The notes beneath the pieces are model-generated. The model was not told the origin of the DNA. It was given only the letters and a program-made list of their open reading frames with translations, and searched no databases. A DNA stretch of 64,000 nucleotides from Tupaia tana. Lineage: Eukaryota > Chordata > Mammalia > Scandentia > Tupaiidae. Positions 1 to 10,946 of this stretch are shown piece by piece; position 1 is the first letter of the stretch, and every line of letters starts with the position of its first letter. Made by a program: the position numbers and the translations under genes. The stretch spans positions 1 to 64,000 of the forward strand of contig JAKSZU010000518.1 of assembly GCA_026018925.1 (NCBI GenBank). Reading direction: 5' to 3'.

Positions 1-114
1 GGGCCTGGTGGTCTGGAAGTGGGGTGGGGGTCAGAGGTGACCCTCCCTCAGTGTCCCTTGCTGGCCAGAGGCTTGCAGGTGACGCTATTGCCTGCTGGCA
101 GTCCAGGAAGGTCT
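1..114 (+). repeat. Half-unit 1 (module A alone, cut by window edge), class A
   Basis: Module A runs straight into the next unit through AAGGTCTAGAAGGTGG, with no module B between. The left end is lost at the window edge. It carries CCTGGTGG in place of CCTGGGGG, a change also seen in half-units 2 and 4. The following unit (from 115) has the class A stretch GAGACTTGCAGGACACG. Confidence 0.85.
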
Positions 115-2009
115 AGAAGGTGGAGTCTGGGGCCTGGGGTCTGGAAGTGGGGTGGGGGTCAGAGGTGACCCTCCCTCAGTGTCCCTTGCTGGCCAGAGAC
201 TTGCAGGACACGCTATTGCCTGCTGGCAGTCCAGGAAGGTCTGGGGGGAGAAGGAGGGCTAGGTGTTAACAAGAGAATGCAGGGGGGTCAAGGGAAAAGA
301 AAAGAGAAAACAAAAAAAAAAAACCCCGCCTTAAGGCGATCCTGGCTACCTACCTAAAAGGTGGAGTCTGGGGCCTGGGGGTGTGGAAGTGGGGTGGGGG
401 TCAGAGGTGACCCTCCCTCAGTGTCCTTGCTGGCCAGAGGCTTGCACGTGACGCTATTGCCTGCTGGCAGTCCAGGAAGGTCTGGGGGGAGAAGGAGGGC
501 TAGGTGTTAAAAAGAGAATGCAGGGGGTTCAAGGGAAAAGAAAGAGAAAAAAAAAAAAAACCCGCCTTAAGGCGATCCTGGCTACCTACCTAGAAGGTGG
601 AGTCTGGGGCCTGGGGGTCTGGAAGTGGGGTGGGGTCAGAGGTGACCCTCCCTCAGTGTCCCTTGCTGGCCAGAGGCTTGCAGGTGACGCTATTGCTGCT
701 GGCAGTCCAGGAAGGTCTGGGGGGAGAAGGAGGGCTAGGTGTTAAAAAGAGAATGCAGGGGGGTCAAGGGAAAAGAAAAGGGGAAAAAAAAAAAACCCGC
801 CTTAAGGCGATCCTGGTTACCTACCTAGAAGGTGGAGTCTGGGGCCTGGGGTCTGGAAGTGGGGTGGGGGTCAGAGGTGACCCTCCCTCAGTGTCCCTTG
901 CTGGCCAGAGGCTTGCAGATGACGCTATTGCCTGCTGGCAGTCCAGGAAGGTCTGGGGGGAGAAGGAGGACTAGGTGTTAAAAGAGAATGCAGGGGGGTC
1001 AAGGGAAAAGAAAAGAGAAAAAAAAAAAAACCGCCTTATGGCGATCCTGGCTACCTACCTAGAAGGTGGAGTCTGGGGCCTGGGGGTCTGGAAGTGGCGT
1101 GGGGGTCAGAGGTGACCCTCCCTCAGTGTCCCTTGCTGGCCAGAGGCTTGCAGGTGACGCTATTGCCTGCTGGCAGTCCAGGAAGTCTGGGGGGAGAAGG
1201 AGGGCTAGTGTTAAAAAGAGAATGCAGGGGGGTCAAGGAAAAGAAAAGAGAAAAAAAAAAATCCCGCCTTAAGGCGATCCTGGCTACCTACCTAGAAGGT
1301 GGAGTCTGGGGCCTGGGGTCTGGAAGTGGGGTGGGGGTCAGAGGTGACCCTCCCTCAGTGTCCCTTGCTGGCCAGAGGCTTGCAGGTGACGCTATTGCCT
1401 GCTGGCAGGTCCAGGAAGATCTGGTTGGAGAAGGAGGGCTAGGTGTTAAAAAGAGAATGCAGGGGGGTCAAGGGAAAAGAAAAGAGAAAAAAAAAAAAAC
1501 CCGCCTTAAGGCGATCCTGGCTACCTACCTAGAAGGTGGAGTCTGGGGGCCTGGGGGTCTGGAAGTGGTGTGGGGGTCAGAGGTGACCCTCCCTCAGTGT
1601 CCCTTGCTGGCCAGAGGCTTGCAGGTGACGCTATTGCCTGCTGGCAGTCCAGGAAGGTCTGGGGGGAGAAGGAGGGCTAGGTGTTAAAAGAGAATGCAGG
1701 GGGGTCAAGGGAAAAGAAAAGAGAAAAAAAAAAAAAACCCCGCCTTAAGGCGATCCTGGCTACCTACCTAGAAGGTGGAGTCTGGGGCTTGGGGGTCTGG
1801 AAGTGGGGTGGGGGTCAGAGGTGACCCTCCCTCAGTGTCCCTTGCTGGCCAGAGGCTTGCAGGTGACGCTATTGCCTGCTGGCAGTCCAGGAAGGTCTGG
1901 GGGAGAAGGAGGGCTAGGTGTTAAAAAGAGAATGCAGGGGGGTCAAGGGAAAAGAAAAGAGAAAAAAAAAAAAAAAAACCCGCCTTAAGGCGATCCTGGC
2001 TACCTACCT
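1..2009 (+). repeat. Region of variable units with many single-base length changes
   Basis: After half-unit 1 come single units with frequent 1 bp gains or losses outside the A-tract. Examples are GTGTCCTTGC near 424, ATTGCTGCTGG near 693, GGAAGTCTGG near 1184, GCTAGTGTT near 1206, GGCAGGTCCAGG near 1405 and GTTAAAAGAG near 980 and 1683. The unit at about 360-590 carries GCACGTGACG and GGGGGTTCAAGG, the class B marks, without an attached half-unit. No gene is present. Confidence 0.85.
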
Positions 2010-2138
2010 AGAAGGTGGAGTCTGGGGCCTGGTGGTCTGGAAGTGGGGTGGGGGTCAGAGGTGACCCTCCCTCAGTGTCCCTTGCTGTCCAGAGGCTTGC
2101 AGGTGACGCTATTGCCTGCTGGCAGTCCAGGAAGATCT
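2010..2138 (+). repeat. Half-unit 2 (129 bp), class B
   Basis: Module A alone, joined through AAGATCTAGAAGG. It carries CCTGGTGG and TTGCTGTCCAG. The following unit carries GCACGTGACG and a GGGGGTTCAAGG change in module B, the class B marks shared with half-units 4 and 6. Confidence 0.9.
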
Positions 2139-4275
2139 AGAAGGTGGAGTCTGGGGCCTGGGGGTCTGGAAGTGGGGTGGGGTCAGAGGTGACCCTCCCC
2201 TCAGTGTCCCTTGCTGGCCAGAGGCTTGCACGTGACGCTATTTCCTGCTGGCAGTCCAGGAAGGTCTGGGGGGAGAAGGAGGGCTAGTGTTAAAAAGAGA
2301 ATGCAGGGGGTTCAAGGGAAAAGAAAAGAGAAAAAAAAAAAACCCGCCTTAAGGCGATACTGGCTACCTACCTAGAAGGTGGAGTCTGGGGCCTGGGGGT
2401 CTGGAAGTGTGGTGGGGGTCAGAGGTGACCCTCCCTCAGTGTCCCTTGCTGGCCAGAGGCTTGCAGGTGACGCTATTGCCTGCTGGCAGTCCAGGAAGGT
2501 CTGGGGGGAGAAGGAGGGCTAGGTGTTAAAAAGAGAATGCAGGGGGTCAAGGGAAAAGAAAAGGGAAAAAAAAAAAAAAAACCCGCCTTAAGGCGATCCT
2601 GGCTACCTACCTAGAAGGTGGAGTCTGGGGCCTGGGGGTCTAGAAGTGGGGTGGGGGTCAGAGGTGACCCTCCCTCAGTGTCCCTTGCTGGCCAGAGGCT
2701 GCAGGTGATGCTATTGCCTGCTGGCAGTCCAGGAAGCTCTGGGGGGAGAAGGAGGGCTAGGTGTTAAAAAGAGAATGCAGGGGGGGTCAAGGGAAAAGAA
2801 AAGAGAAAAAAAAAAAAAAACCCGCCTTAAGGCGATCCTGGCTACCTACCTAGAAGGTGGAGTCTGGGCCTGGGGGTCTGGAAGTGGGGTGGGGGTCAGA
2901 GGTGACCCTCCCTCAGTGTCCCTTGCTGGCCAGAGGCTTGCAGGTTACGCTATTGCCTGCTGGCAGTCCAGGAAGGTCTGGGGGGAGAAGGAGGGCTAGG
3001 TGTTAAAAAGAGAATGCAGGGGGGTCAAGGAAAAGAAAAGAGAAAAAAAAAAAAACCCGCCTTAAGGCGATCCTGGCTACCTACCTAGAAGGTGGAGTCT
3101 GGGGCCTGGGGGTCTGGAAGTGGGGTGGGGGTCAGAGGTGACCCTCCTCAGTGTCCCTTGCTGGCCAGAGGCTTGCAGGTGACGCTATTGCCTGCTGGCA
3201 GTCCAGGAAGGTCTGGGGGGAGAAGGAGGGCTAGGTGTTAAAAAGAGAATGCAGGGGGGTCAAGGGAAAAGAAAAGAGAAAAAAAAAAAAAACCCGCCTT
3301 AAGGCGATCCTGGCTACCTACCTAGAAGGTGGAGTCTGGGGCCTGGGGGTCTGGAAGTGGGGTGGGGGTCAGAGGTGACCCTCCCTCAGTGTCCCTTGCT
3401 GGCCAGAGGCTTGCAGGTGACGCTATTGCCTGCTGGCAGTCCAGGAAGGTCTGGGGGAGAAGGAGGGCTAGGTGTTAAAAAGAGAATGCAGGGGGGTCAA
3501 GGGAAAAGAAAAGAGAAAAAAAAAAAAACCCGCCTTAATGCGATCCTGGCTACCTACCTAGAAGGTGGAGTCTGGGGCCTGGGGGTCTGGAAGTGGGGTG
3601 GGGGTCAGAGGTGACCCTCCCTCAGTGTCCCTTGCTGGCCAGAGGCTTGCAGGTGACGCTATTGCCTGCTGGCAGTCCAGGAAGGTCTGGGGGGAGAAGG
3701 AGGGCTAGGTGTTAAAAAGAGAATGCAGGGGGGTCAAGGGAAAAGAAAAGAGAAAAAAAAAAAAACCCGCCTTAAGGCGATCCTGGCTACCTACCTAGAA
3801 GGTGGAGTCTGGGGCCTGGGGGTCTGGAAGTGGGGTGGGGGTCAGAGGTGACCCTCCCTCAGTGTCCCTTGCTGGCCAGAGGCTTGCATGTGACGCTATT
3901 GCCTGCTGGCAGTCCAGGAAGGTCTGGGGGGAGAAGGAGGGCTAGGTGTTTAAAAAGAGAATGCAGGGGGGTCAAGGGAAAAGAAAAGAGAAAAAAAAAA
4001 AAATAACCCGCCATAAGGCGATCCTGGCTACCTACCTAGAAGGTGGAGTCTGGGGCTTGGGGGTCTGGAAGTGGGGTGGGGGTCAGAGGTGACCCTCCCT
4101 CAGTGTCCCCTTGCTGGCCAGAGGCTTGCAGGTGACGCTATTGCCTGCTGGCAGTCCAGGAAGGTCTGGGGGGAGAAGGAGGGCTAGGTGTTAAAAAGAG
4201 AATGCAGGGGGGTCAAGGGAAAAGAAAAGAGAAAAAAAAAAAAACCCGCCTTAAGGCGATCCTGGCTACCTACCT

Positions 4276-4405
4276 AGAAGGTGGAGTCTGGGGCCTGGGG
4301 GTCTGGAAGGTGGGGTGGGGGTCAGAGGTGACCCTCCCTCAGTGTCCCTTGCTGGCCAGAGGCTTGCAGGTGACGCTATTGCCTGCTGGCAGTCCAGGAA
4401 GTTCT
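4276..4405 (+). repeat. Half-unit 3 (130 bp), class C
   Basis: Module A alone, joined through AAGTTCTAGAAGG. One extra G in GGAAGGTGGGG makes it 130 bp, one of many length changes in the first 8 kb. The following unit has CCCTCTCTCAG, the class C mark shared with half-units 5 and 7. Confidence 0.9.
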
Positions 4406-7400
4406 AGAAGGTGGAGTCTGGGGCCTGGGGGTCTGGAAGTGGGGTGGGGGTCAGAGGTGACCCTCTCTCAGTGTCCCTTGCTGGCCAGAGGCTTGCAGGT
4501 GACGCTATTGCCTGCTGGCAGTCCAGGAAGGTCTGGGGGGAGAAGGAGGGCTAGGTGTTAAAAAGAGAATGCAGGGGGGTCAAGGGAAAAGAAAAGAGAA
4601 AAAAAAAAAAACCCGCCTTATGGCGATCCTGGCTACCTACCTAGAAGGTGGAGTCTGGGGCCTGGGGTTCTGGAATTGGGGTGGGGGTCAGAGGTGACCC
4701 TCCCTCAGTGTCCCTTGCTGGCCAGAGGCTTGCAGGTGACGCTATTGCCTGCTGGCAGTCCAGGAAGGTCTGGGGGGAGAAGGAAGGCTAGGTGTTAAAA
4801 AGAGAATGCAGGGGGGTCAAGGGAAAAGAAAACAGAAAAAAAAAAAAAACCCGCCTTAAGGCGATCCTGGCTACCTACCTAGAAGGTGGGAGTCTGGGGC
4901 CTGGGGTCTGGAAGTGGGGTGGGGGTCAGAGGTGACCCTCTCTCAGTGTCCCTTGCTGGCCAGAGGCTTGCAGGTGACGCTATTGCCTGCTGGCAGTCCA
5001 GGAAGGTCTGGGGGGAGAAGGAGGGCTAGGTGTTAAAAAGAGAATGCAGGGGGGTCAAGGGAAAAGAAAAGAGAAAAAAAAAACAAAACCCTCCTTAAGG
5101 CGATCCTGGCTACCTACCTAGAAGGTGGAGTCTGGGGCCTGGGGGTCTGGAAGTGGGGTGGGGGTCAGAGGTGACCTCCCTCAGTGTCCCTTGCTGGCCA
5201 GAGGCTTGCAGGTGACGCTATTGCCTGCTGGCAGTCCAGGAAGGTCTGGGGGGAGAAGGAGGGCTAGGTGTTAAAAAGAGAATGCAGGGGGGTCAAGGGA
5301 AAAGAAAGAGAAAAAAAAAAAAAACCCGCCTTAAGGCGATCCTGGCTACCTACCTAGAAGGTGGAGTCTGGGGCCTGGGGGTCTGGAAGTGGGGTGGGGG
5401 TCAGAGGTGACCCTCCCTCAGTGTCCCTTGCTGGCCAGAGGCTTGCAGGTGACGCTATTGCCTGCTGGCAGTCCAGGAAGGTCTGGGGGGAGAAGGAGGG
5501 CTAGGTGTTAAAAAGAGAATGCAGGGGGGTCAAGGGAAAAGAAAAGAGAAAAAAAAAAAAAACCCGCCTTAAGGCGATCCTGGCTACCTACCTAGAAGGT
5601 GGAGTCTGGGGCCTGGGGTCTGGAAGTGGGGTGGGGGTCAGAGGTGACCCTCCCTCAGTGTCCCTTGCTGGCCAGAGGCTTGCAGGACACGCTATTGCCT
5701 GCTGGCAGTCCAGGAATTTCTGGGGGGAGAAGGAGGGCTAGGTGTTAAAAAGAGAATGCAGGGGGGTCAAGGGAAAAGAAAAGAGAAAAAAAAAAAAAAA
5801 AACCCGCCTTAAGGCGATCCTGGCTACCTACCTAGAATGTGGAGTCTGGGGCCTGGGGGTTTGGAAGTGGGGTGGGTGTCAGAGGTGACCCTCCCTCAGT
5901 GTTCCTTGCTGGCCAGAGGCTTGCAGGTGACGCTATTGCCTGCTGGCAGTCAGGAAGGTCTGGGGGGAGAAGGAGGGCTAGTTGTTAAATAGAGAATGCA
6001 GGGGGTCAAGGGAAAAGAAAAGAGAAAAAAAAAAAACCCGCCTTAAGGCGATCCTGGCTACCTACCTAGAAGGTGGAGTCTGGGGCCTGGGGGTCTGGAA
6101 GTGGGGTGGGGGTCAGAGGTGACCCTCCCTCAGTGTCCCTTGCTGGCCAGAGGCTTGCAGGTGACGCTATTGCCTGCTGGCAGTCCAGGAAGGTCTGGGG
6201 GGAGAAGGAGGGCTAGGTGTTAAAAAGAGAATGCAGGGGGGTCAAGGGAAAAGAAAAGAGAAAAAAAAAAAACCCGCCTTACGGCGATCCTGGCTACCTA
6301 CCTAGAAGGTGGAGTCTGGGGCCTGCGGGTCTGGAAGTGGGGTGGGGGTCAGAGGTGACCCTCCCTCAGTGTCCCTTGCTGGCCAGAGGCTTGCAGGTGA
6401 CGCTATTGCCTGCTGGCAGTCCAGGAAGGTCTGGGGGGAGAAGGAGGGCTAGGTGTTAAAAAGAGAATGCAGGGGGGTCAAGGGAAAAGAAAAGAGAAAA
6501 AAAAAAAACCCGCCTTAAGTCGATCCTGGCTACCTACCTAGAAGGTGGAGTCTGGGGCCTGCGGGTCTGGAAGTGGGGTGGGGTCAGAGGTGACCCTCCC
6601 TCAGTGTCCCTTGCTGGCCAGAGGCTTGCAGGACACGCTATTGCCTGCTGGCAGTCCAGGAAGTTCTGGGGGGAGAAGGAGGGCTAGGTGTTAAAAAGAG
6701 AATGCAGGGGGGTCAAGGGAAAAGAAAAGAGAAAAAAAAAAAAACCCGCCTTAAGGCCATCCTGGCTACCTACCTAGAAGGTGGAGTCTGGGGCCTGGGG
6801 GTCTGGAAGTGGGGTGGGTGTCAGAGGTGACCCTCCTCAGTGTCCCTTACTGGCCAGAGGCTTGCAGGTGACGCTATTGCCTGCTGGCAGTCCAGGAAGG
6901 TCTGGGGGGAGAAGGAGGGCTAGGTGTTAAAAAGAGAATGCAGGGGGGTCAAGGGAAAAGAAAAGAGAAAAAAAAAAAACCCGCCTTACGGCGATCCTGG
7001 CTACCTACCTAGAAGGTGGAGTCTGGGCCTGGGGGTCTGGAAGTGGGGTGGGGGTCAGAGGTGACCCTCCCTCAGTGTCCCTTGCTGGCCAGAGGCTTGC
7101 AGGTGACGCTATTGCCTGCTGGCAGTCCAGGAAGGTCTGGGGGGAGAAGGAGGGCTAGGTGTTAAAAAGAGAATGCAGGGGGGTCAAGGGAAAAGAAAAT
7201 AGAAAAAAAAAAAAAAAACCCGCCTTAAGGCGATCCTGGCTACCTACCTAGAAGGTGGAGTCTGGGGCCTGCGGGTCTGGAAGTGGGGTGGGGGTCAGAG
7301 GTGACCCTCCCTCAGTGTCCCTTGCTGGCCAGAGGCTTGCATGTGACGCTATTGCCTGCTGGCAGTCCAGAAAGCTCTGGGGGAGAAGGAGGGCTAGGTG

Positions 7401-8809
7401 TTAAAAAGAGAATGCAGGGGGGTCAAGGGAAAAGAAAAGAGAAAAAAAAAAAAAAAACCCGCCTTAAGGCGATCCTGGCTACCTACTAGAAGGTGGAGTC
7501 TGGGGCCTGGGGGTCTGGAAGTGGGGTTGGGGTCAGAGGTGACCCTCCCTCAGTGTCCTTGCTGGCCAGAGGCTTGCAGGTGACGCTATTGCCTGCTGGC
7601 AGTCCAGGAAGGTCTGGGGGGAGAAGGAGGGCTAGGTGTTAAAAAGAGAATGCAGGGGGGTCAAGGGAAAAGAAAAGAGAAAAAAAAAAACCCGCCTTAA
7701 GGCGATCCTGGCTACCTACCTAGAAGGTGGAGTCTGGGGCCTGGGGTTCTGGAAGTGGGGTGGGTGTCAGAGGTGACCCTCCCTCAGTGTCCCTTGCTGG
7801 CCAGAGGCTTGCAGGTGACGCTATTGCCTGCTGGCAGTCCAGGAAGGTCAGGGGGGAGAAGGAGGACTAGGTGTTAAAAAGAGAATGCAGGGGGGTCAAG
7901 GGAAAAGAAAAGAGAAAAAAAAAAAAAAACCCGCCTTAAGGCGATCCTGGCTACCTACCTAGAAGGTGGAGTCTGGGGCCTGGGGGTCTGGAAGTGGGGT
8001 GGGGGTCAGAAGTGACCCTCCCTCAGTGTCCCTTGCTGGCCAGAGGCTTGCAGGTGACGCTATTGCCTGCTGGCAGTCCAGGAAGATCTGGGGGAGAAGG
8101 AGGGCTAGGTGTTAAAAAGAGAATGCAGGGGGGTCAAGGGAAAAGAAAAGGGAAAAAAAAAAAAAATCCCGCCTTAAGGCGATCCTGGCTACCTACCTAG
8201 AAGGTGGAGTCTGGGGCCTGGGCGTCTGGAAGTGGGGTGGGGGTCAGAGGTGACCCTCCCTCAGTGTCCCTTGCTGGCCAGAGGCTTGCAGGTGACGCTA
8301 TTGCCTGCTGGCAGTCCAGGAAGGTCTGGGGGGAGAAGGAGGGCTAGGTGTTAAAAAGAGAATGCAGGGGGGTCAAGGGAAAAGAAAAGAGAAAAAAAAA
8401 AAAACCCGCCTTAAGGCGATCCTGGCTACCTACCTAGAAGGTGGAGTCTGGGGCCTGGGGGTCTGGAAGTGGGGTGGGTGTCAGAGGTGACCCTCCCTCA
8501 GTGTCCCTTGCTGGCCAGAGGCTTGCAGGTGATGCTATTGCCTGCTGGCAGTCCAGGAAGGTCTGGGGGGAGAAGGAGGGCTAGGTGTTAAAAAGAGAAT
8601 GCAGGGGGGTCAAGGGAAAAGAAAAGAGAAAAAAAAAAAAAAACCCGCCTTAAGGCGATCCTGGCTACCTACCTAGAAGGTGGAGTCTGGGGCCTGGGGG
8701 TCTGGAAGTGGGGTGGGGGTCAGAGGTGACCCTCCCTCAGTGTCCCTTGCTGGCCAGAGGCTTGCAGGTGACGCTATTGCCTGCTGGCAGTCCAGGAAGG
8801 TCTGGGGGG

Positions 8810-10817
8810 AGAAGGAGGGCTAGGTGTTAAAAAGAGAATGCAGGGGGGTCAAGGGAAAAGAAAAGAGAAAAAAAAAAAACCCGCCTTACGGCGATCCTGG
8901 CTACCTACCTAGAAGGTGGAGTCTGGGGCCTGCGGGTCTGGAAGTGGGGTGGGGGTCAGAGGTGACCCTCCCTCAGTGTCCCTTGCTGGCCAGAGGCTTG
9001 CAGGTGACGCTATTGCCTGCTGGCAGTCCAGGAAGGTCTGGGGGGAGAAGGAGGGCTAGGTGTTAAAAAGAGAATGCAGGGGGGTCAAGGGAAAAGAAAA
9101 GAGAAAAAAAAAAAAACCCGCCTTAAGTCGATCCTGGCTACCTACCTAGAAGGTGGAGTCTGGGGCCTGCGGGTCTGGAAGTGGGGTGGGGGTCAGAGGT
9201 GACCCTCCCTCAGTGTCCCTTGCTGGCCAGAGGCTTGCAGGACACGCTATTGCCTGCTGGCAGTCCAGGAAGTTCTGGGGGGAGAAGGAGGGCTAGGTGT
9301 TAAAAAGAGAATGCAGGGGGGGTCAAGGGAAAAGAAAAGAGAAAAAAAAAAAAAAACCCGCCTTAAGGCCATCCTGGCTACCTACCTAGAAGGTGGAGTC
9401 TGGGGCCTGGGGGTCTGGAAGTGGGGTGGGTGTCAGAGGTGACCCTCCCTCAGTGTCCCTTACTGGCCAGAGGCTTGCAGGTGACGCTATTGCCTGCTGG
9501 CAGTCCAGGAAGGTCTGGGGGGAGAAGGAGGGCTAGGTGTTAAAAAGAGAATGCAGGGGGGTCAAGGGAAAAGAAAAGACAAAAAAAAAAAACCCACCTT
9601 ACGGCGATCCTGGCTACCTACCTAGAAGGTGGAGTCTGGGGCCTGGGGGTCTGGAAGTGGGGTGGGGGTCAGAGGTGACCCTCCCTCAGTGTCCCTTGCT
9701 GGCCAGAGGCTTGCAGGTGACGCTATTGCCTGCTGGCAGTCCAGGAAGGTCTGGGGGGAGAAGGAGGGCTAGGTGTTAAAAAGAGAATGCAGGGGGGTCA
9801 AGGGAAAAGAAAATAGAAAAAAAAAAAAAAAACCCGCCTTAAGGCGATCCTGGCTACCTACCTAGAAGGTGGAGTCTGGGGCCTGCGGGTCTGGAAGTGG
9901 GGTGGGGGTCAGAGGTGACCCTCCCTCAGTGTCCCTTGCTGGCCAGAGGCTTGCATGTGACGCTATTGCCTGCTGGCAGTCCAGGAAGCTCTGGGGGGAG
10001 AAGGAGGGCTAGGTGTTAAAAAGAGAATGCAGGGGGGTCAAGGGAAAAGAAAAGAGAAAAAAAAAAAAAAACCCGCCTTAAGGCGATCATGGCTACCTAC
10101 CTAGAAGGTGGAGTCTGGGGCCTGGGGGTCTGGAAGTGGGGTTGGGGTCAGAGGTGACCCTCCCTCAGTGTCCCTTGCTGGCCAGAGGCTTGCAGGTGAC
10201 GCTATTGCCTGCTGGCAGTCCAGGAAGGTCTGGGGGGAGAAGGAGGGCTAGGTGTTAAAAAGAGAATGCAGGGGGGTCAAGGGAAAAGAAAAGAGAAAAA
10301 AAAAAAACCCGCCTTAAGGCGATCCTGGCTACCTACCTAGAAGGTGGAGTCTGGGGCCTGGGGTTCTGGAAGTGGGGTGGGGGTCAGAGGTGACCCTCCC
10401 TCAGTGTCCCTTGCTGGCCAGAGGCTTGCAGGTGACGCTATTGCCTGCTGGCAGTCCAGGAAGGTCAGGGGGGAGAAGGAGGGCTAGGTGTTAAAAAGAG
10501 AATGCAGGGGGGTCAAGGGAAAAGAAAAGAGAAAAAAAAAAAAAAAACCCGCCTTAAGGCGATCCTGGCTACCTACCTAGAAGGTGGAGTCTGGGGCCTG
10601 GGGGTCTGGAAGTGGGGTGGGGGTCAGAGGTGACCCTCCCTCAGTGTCCCTTGCTGGCCAGAGGCTTGCAGGTGACGCTATTGCCTGCTGGCAGTCCAGG
10701 AAGGTCTGGGGGGAGAAGGAGGGCTAGGTGTTAAAAAGAGAATGCAGGGGGGTCAAGGGAAAAGAAAAGAGAAAAAAAAAAAAAATCCCGCCTTAAGGCG
10801 ATCCTGGCTACCTACCT
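8810..10817 (+). repeat. Repeat of ~6.2-8.2 kb, displaced by ~2.61 kb
   Basis: CTTACGGCGAT, CCTGCGGGTCT, CTTAAGTCGAT, CTTAAGGCCAT, TTACTGGCCAG, AAAATAGAAAA, GCATGTGACG, GGGGTTGGGGTC and GGTCAGGGGGG come in the same order as at 6286-7850, each 2,600-2,620 bp later (11 units). The indels of the first copy, near 6577, 6833, 7025, 7378, 7488 and 7555, are absent here. The match stops before the TCAGAAGTGACC unit. Confidence 0.85.
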
Positions 10818-10946
10818 AGAAGGTGGAGTCTGGGGCCTGGTGGTCTGGAAGTGGGGTGGGGGTCAGAGGTGACCCTCCCTCAGTGTCCCTTGCTGTCCAG
10901 AGGCTTGCAGGTGACGCTATTGCCTGCTGGCAGTCCAGGAAGATCT
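10818..10946 (+). repeat. Half-unit 4 (129 bp), class B
   Basis: It matches half-unit 2 in CCTGGTGG, TTGCTGTCCAG and the AAGATCTAGAAGG joint. It is followed by a GCACGTGACG unit and then by a GCGATACTGG joint, as after half-unit 2. It marks the start of the second copy of block X, 8,808 bp downstream of half-unit 2. Confidence 0.92.

Larger units (their letters stand above)
2010..8809 (+). repeat. Block X, first copy (~6.8 kb)
   Basis: The ordered markers are class B half-unit (2010), GCGATACTGG (2356), AAAGGGAAAA (2560), TCTAGAAGTGG (2640), GATGCTATT (2707), GCATGTGACG (3887), CCATAAGG (4011), class C half-unit (4276), TTCTGGAATTGG (4669), AACAGAAAA (4831), GGAATTTCTGG (5714), TTTGGAAGTGG (5860), CTTAAGTCGAT (6515), CTTAAGGCCAT (6751), GGTCAGGGGGG (7847), TCAGAAGTGACC (8006) and GATGCTATT (8531). 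The same order recurs from 10818. Many 1 bp length changes are present here and absent from the second copy. Edges are approximate. Confidence 0.85.

Noticed and set aside
1094..1687. Longest open frame, 197 codons, and dozens of 60-125 codon frames on the + strand
   Set aside because: They read the same repeat in shifting phase, begin at chance ATG or GTG, and stop at GGCTAG, GTGTTAA or CCTAG. This one is long only because 1 bp length changes in the noisy left end moved the frame past stops. There is no conserved frame, no codon-level constraint, and low-complexity content such as poly-Lys from the A-tract.
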